This document shows, one piece after another, positions 7,419 to 9,803 of a stretch of 9,803 nucleotides of DNA. This DNA is from Bacteroidales bacterium. GTDB taxonomy: Bacteria > Bacteroidota > Bacteroidia > Bacteroidales > P3. Under the pieces are notes generated by a model. It saw only the letters and a program-made list of their open reading frames with translations, was not told the origin of the DNA and did no database searches. The position numbers and the translations under genes were made by a program. The first letter of the stretch is position 1, and every line of letters begins with the position of its first letter. The stretch is from contig JAGNRX010000034.1 in NCBI GenBank assembly GCA_017988355.1, forward strand, positions 1 to 9,803. Reading direction: 5' to 3'.

Positions 7419-7871
7419 ATGAAAAGATATCTTAAATATATATTAGCATTATTAATACTTCCTTTTATATTGTTTTCTTGCCATAAAGAGACTGAAAATG
7501 ATAGGGTAGAAAAGGTTGTTGAATCATTTTATATACATTTAAATAATAAAAACTTAGATAGTATAAAAGAAATGTCAACTAATAGGGCTGATATGTATTT
7601 TGAATTTATTTTCTCACTTGGAAAAGATATGGTTCAGATTGATTCCATTAATATTATTCAAACTTTAGTTGAGCAAAATGCAGCAAATGTAGATGTTGAA
7701 ACATTTGATACTTATGGAAATCAAATGATATATCATTGGTATCTAATTAAGGTTAAAGAGGTCTGGAAAATCAATAAACTTGAAGGCTACAAAGCAGAAA
7801 AGATACTATCAAAAGAAGATATTGAATACTCAAAGAAAAACAATCTGAAAAAGGAGACACCTGAAAACTAA
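7419..7871 (+). CDS. Small lipoprotein, possibly NTF2-like (DUF4878-type)
   Basis: A 150-residue protein with a lipoprotein signal: MKRYLK, a hydrophobic core, and the lipobox LFSC ending at Cys21, so it should be lipidated and envelope-anchored. The residues after the cysteine (HKETEND) are lysine and acid rich, loosely like the Bacteroidota lipoprotein export signal that directs lipoproteins to the cell surface. The mature part has a helix (about 28-55, DRVEKVVESFYIHLNNKNLDS) and ends in strands containing WYLIKVKEVWKINKLEGYK (107-125). This pattern of an N-terminal helix plus a terminal sheet with a VWKI strand is typical of NTF2-like or DUF4878-type lipoproteins; that is inference from pattern only. 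No catalytic residues can be assigned and the function is unknown. It is the most AT-rich gene of the window (about 27% GC by hand count). Twenty-three bases separate it from the next gene. Confidence 0.8.
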   Translation: MKRYLKYILALLILPFILFSCHKETENDRVEKVVESFYIHLNNKNLDSIKEMSTNRADMYFEFIFSLGKDMVQIDSINIIQTLVEQNAANVDVETFDTYGNQMIYHWYLIKVKEVWKINKLEGYKAEKILSKEDIEYSKKNNLKKETPEN

Positions 7872-7894
7872 ACACGAAACTAATTAAAGCTATT

Positions 7895-8992
7895 ATGAAA
7901 AGATTATTCTATATTATCAATCTCATTTTCGCTCTCTTACTACTTCTAACCTATGCCTCAGCATTTGTTCCCCCTCATTTATCACCTAAGTTTTCAATAC
8001 TTACATTCTTCTACCCAATACTACTATTTATTAATTTGGGATTTATTATTGTATGGTTATTTACAAAGTGGAGATATATCATTATTCCTCTAATCATTAT
8101 CATTATTAGAATAGATTATATCCCAACACTCTTTGGATTTTCCTCAGAGAAACATAGACCACCCATTGAAAACACAGAGATTAAGTTATTAAGTTATAAC
8201 GTATGTGCATTTCATTATAATACACAGTGGGATGAAAGTAAGGATGAAAGAAAAGACTCGGTATATAATTATATAAAAAAGCTCAACCCCTCAATCATAT
8301 CCTTTCAAGACTATGCCTCACAAAGGGGTAAGGATTCATTTCACAATAGATTGGTAAATACATTAGGCTACAAATACTACTATACACCAAGATATAATAA
8401 GTATAATATCTCTGGCAATATCATCTATTCCAAATATCCAATCATTCAATCAGGAGTTCTTTTCCCAACCAAAGATGAAAGCTATTCCTATATATATTCC
8501 GACATTGAAATTAACCAGCAAACAAAAATTAGAGTAATTAACCTACATCTTGCATCCTATCAACTACAAGACCAAGATAAAGAAGTCTTTTCAAAACTCA
8601 AAGAAGGATCAATTGACTCTAAGATGAAAGAAAAAACCAAACCAATACTTCAAAAACTTATTTGGGCAAATTCAAAAAGAAGCTATGAAGTAGAAGAATT
8701 GGAACCCGTTATCAATAAATCAAACCTACCTACAATTGTTATGGGAGATTTCAACGACACCCCATTTTCCTATACTTACAAACAATTATCAAAAAAACTA
8801 AGCGACGCTTTTGTTGCTAAGGGACAAGGATTTGGAACAACATATAATGGAGATGTTCCAGCATATAGGATAGATTATATTCTCTATGACAAAGATGTTT
8901 TTAAGGTTAGAAGCTTTGAAAGAGAAAAACTAGACTACTCAGACCATTATCCAATCTCAACCGTCCTAAGCCTAAATCCTCAAAAGAAATAA
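7895..8992 (+). CDS. Membrane-anchored endonuclease/exonuclease/phosphatase (EEP) family protein
   Basis: A 365-residue protein with three predicted membrane segments (about 5-24, 35-56 and 59-75) and a C-terminal EEP-fold hydrolase domain (about 95-358). Basic residues at the N-terminus and between segments 2 and 3 (TKWRY) favour an N-in topology, which puts the catalytic domain in the periplasm. EEP motifs are SYNV (100-103, Asn102), SFQD (136-139), NLHL (216-219), MGDFND (283-288), YRIDYIL (324-330) and SDHYP (349-353, catalytic Asp350/His351). The metal-binding Glu normally found in the QE motif is Asp139 here. The family contains nucleases, sphingomyelinases and phosphoesterases, and the substrate cannot be read from sequence. 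Many Bacteroidota encode membrane-tethered EEP proteins of this shape. It lies 23 bases after the lipoprotein gene and 6 bases before nth, so it is probably in their operon. Coding-strand C far exceeds G, unlike the gene before it. Confidence 0.88.
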   Translation: MKRLFYIINLIFALLLLLTYASAFVPPHLSPKFSILTFFYPILLFINLGFIIVWLFTKWRYIIIPLIIIIIRIDYIPTLFGFSSEKHRPPIENTEIKLLSYNVCAFHYNTQWDESKDERKDSVYNYIKKLNPSIISFQDYASQRGKDSFHNRLVNTLGYKYYYTPRYNKYNISGNIIYSKYPIIQSGVLFPTKDESYSYIYSDIEINQQTKIRVINLHLASYQLQDQDKEVFSKLKEGSIDSKMKEKTKPILQKLIWANSKRSYEVEELEPVINKSNLPTIVMGDFNDTPFSYTYKQLSKKLSDAFVAKGQGFGTTYNGDVPAYRIDYILYDKDVFKVRSFEREKLDYSDHYPISTVLSLNPQKK

Positions 8993-8998
8993 AAAGAA

Positions 8999-9658
8999 AT
9001 GCCAACCAAAAAAGAAAGGTATCAATTCTTTATCGAATATTTCAAAAAGGAAATGCCTAAACCTGAAACAGAGCTTAACTACGATAATCCCTTTCAATTA
9101 CTTGTTGCAGTCATCCTTTCAGCACAATGCACCGACAAAAGAGTAAATATGGTTACCCCAAAACTCTTTGAGAAATTCCCAAGCCCAGAACAATTATCCA
9201 ATTCCACAGAAGAAGAAGTCTATCAGATAATAAGATCCGTCACATACCCAAACAGCAAATCAAAGAACCTAGTTTCAATGGCAAAGAAACTAGTTGAGAA
9301 ATTCAATTCAGAGATACCACCAAACGCAGATAAGCTACAAGAACTTGATGGAGTAGGACGTAAGACAGCAAATGTTGTAACCTCCGTTCTTTTCAACCAG
9401 CCCAATATGCCAGTTGACACCCACGTCTTCAGAGTATCCTCAAGAATAGGACTAACCACCAATGCCAAAACCCCACTTGAAGCAGAAAAACAACTAACCA
9501 AACACTTCCCCAAAGACATAATCCCAATTGCCCACCACTGGCTAATCCTCCATGGAAGATATATTTGCATAGCAAGAAAACCAAAATGCCACCAATGCGG
9601 ACTAACAACAATCTGCAAGTATTATGAGGGGTTAGAAAAGCAGAAAGATAAGATTTAA
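8999..9658 (+). CDS. nth: Endonuclease III (DNA glycosylase/AP lyase)
   Basis: A 219-residue base-excision-repair enzyme that removes oxidised pyrimidines and cuts the abasic site by beta-elimination. Visible features are LLVAVILSAQCTDKRVN (34-50), the helix-hairpin-helix LDGVGRKTANVV (116-127) with catalytic Lys122, VDTHVFRVSSRIGL (139-152) with catalytic Asp140, and the C-terminal iron-sulfur loop with Cys190, Cys197, Cys200 and Cys206 in the exact C-x6-C-x2-C-x5-C spacing. Length and motif order match the E. coli enzyme (211 residues). The start follows the EEP stop by 6 bases within an A-rich AAAAGAA, so the two are likely transcribed together. Codons favour A or C at third positions and the plus strand is strongly C-rich (88 G to 151 C counted over 9001-9600). 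The stop codon abuts the stop codon of the opposite-strand gene. Confidence 0.97.
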   Translation: MPTKKERYQFFIEYFKKEMPKPETELNYDNPFQLLVAVILSAQCTDKRVNMVTPKLFEKFPSPEQLSNSTEEEVYQIIRSVTYPNSKSKNLVSMAKKLVEKFNSEIPPNADKLQELDGVGRKTANVVTSVLFNQPNMPVDTHVFRVSSRIGLTTNAKTPLEAEKQLTKHFPKDIIPIAHHWLILHGRYICIARKPKCHQCGLTTICKYYEGLEKQKDKI

Positions 9659-9803
9659 TTATTGTCTATTCTTTTTGAAGTTTTCAGCTTGTTCAAATAT
9701 CTCAACATACACTTCATCCCTTTCAACAGGAGGATAACCGAACTCATCAAGCAAAAGAATTAAACCAACCTTCAAAGCTGATTTTATATCATCTCTTATA
9801 TTC
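9659..9803 (-). CDS. C-terminal 47 residues of a probable type I restriction HsdR subunit, N-terminus beyond right edge
   Basis: Reading leftward, 47 open codons end at a TAA at 9661-9659. The peptide contains IRDDIKSALKVGLILLL, then FGYPPVERDEVYVEIFEQAE, and ends NFKKNRQ. A helical stretch followed by (F/Y)GYPP and then an EQAE-containing helix is how the C-terminal helical region (DUF3387-like) of type I restriction endonuclease R subunits commonly ends, so I call it a probable hsdR tail. HsdR is the ATP-dependent DNA-translocating and cutting subunit of a type I restriction-modification system. Only this fragment is visible, so helicase and nuclease motifs cannot be checked. Coding-strand G and T richness differs from the neighbouring nth. 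The gene converges on nth with zero bases between stop codons. The coding call is good; the family is moderately supported. Confidence 0.6.
   Translation of the reverse strand, partial: NIRDDIKSALKVGLILLLDEFGYPPVERDEVYVEIFEQAENFKKNRQ

Noticed and set aside
9223..9618. 131-codon minus-strand frame opposite nth
   Set aside because: The nth catalytic and iron-sulfur motifs are on the plus strand; the Trp- and Ser-rich shadow has no recognisable family features.
9635..9685. Possible bidirectional terminator at the nth and hsdR-like convergent ends
   Set aside because: I could not build a convincing GC-rich stem with a U-tract; only AT-rich imperfect complementarity is present and the two stop codons abut.

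Overview
This 9.8 kb window looks like ordinary chromosome from a low-GC member of the Bacteroidota, probably a Bacteroidales or related anaerobe. The support is threefold. The short intergenic regions carry the phylum's unusual promoter signature (TTTG, about 19 bases, then TAnnTTTG). Start codons lack Shine-Dalgarno sites and have A-rich upstream sequence. Several proteins are of types common in the phylum: signal peptides ending in SFGQ or FSQ, a DUF4159 protein, an outer-membrane beta-barrel protein, and a eukaryote-like GT3 glycogen synthase. GC content by hand count on samples is about 27-40%, lowest in the small lipoprotein gene.

Layout. A leftward operon fills positions 2062 (or 2086) to 1: an outer-membrane beta-barrel protein, then rsmE (16S rRNA m3U1498 methyltransferase), then a DUF4159 protein that overlaps rsmE by 4 bases and runs off the left edge. 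An 81-105 bp divergent region (about 2063-2167) holds two overlapping back-to-back promoters. Rightward from it come a FabK/nitronate monooxygenase-type flavoprotein (2168-3121) and a 1408-residue protein joining a GT3 glycogen synthase to a GT35 alpha-glucan phosphorylase (3141-7367). A second putative promoter at the end of that gene precedes a small lipoprotein (7419-7871), a membrane-anchored endonuclease/exonuclease/phosphatase-fold protein (7895-8992) and endonuclease III (8999-9658). At the right edge the last 47 codons of a leftward gene, probably a type I restriction HsdR subunit, meet the nth stop codon with no base between.

How the genes work together. The clearest metabolic theme is storage glycogen: one polypeptide carries both the chain-extending and the chain-phosphorolysing enzyme. 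The other genes (fatty-acid or nitronate flavoenzyme, rRNA methylation, base-excision repair, envelope proteins) are housekeeping neighbours with no obvious common pathway.

Points most worth attention are the synthase-phosphorylase fusion, the abrupt sign change of GC skew between two adjacent same-strand genes near 7870-7895, the overlapping divergent promoters with a near-leaderless rightward transcript, and a conservative change at a catalytic metal-binding position of the EEP-fold protein. I found no CRISPR array, tRNA, rRNA, insertion sequence or convincing intrinsic terminator. No stretch longer than 300 bases lacks a gene.
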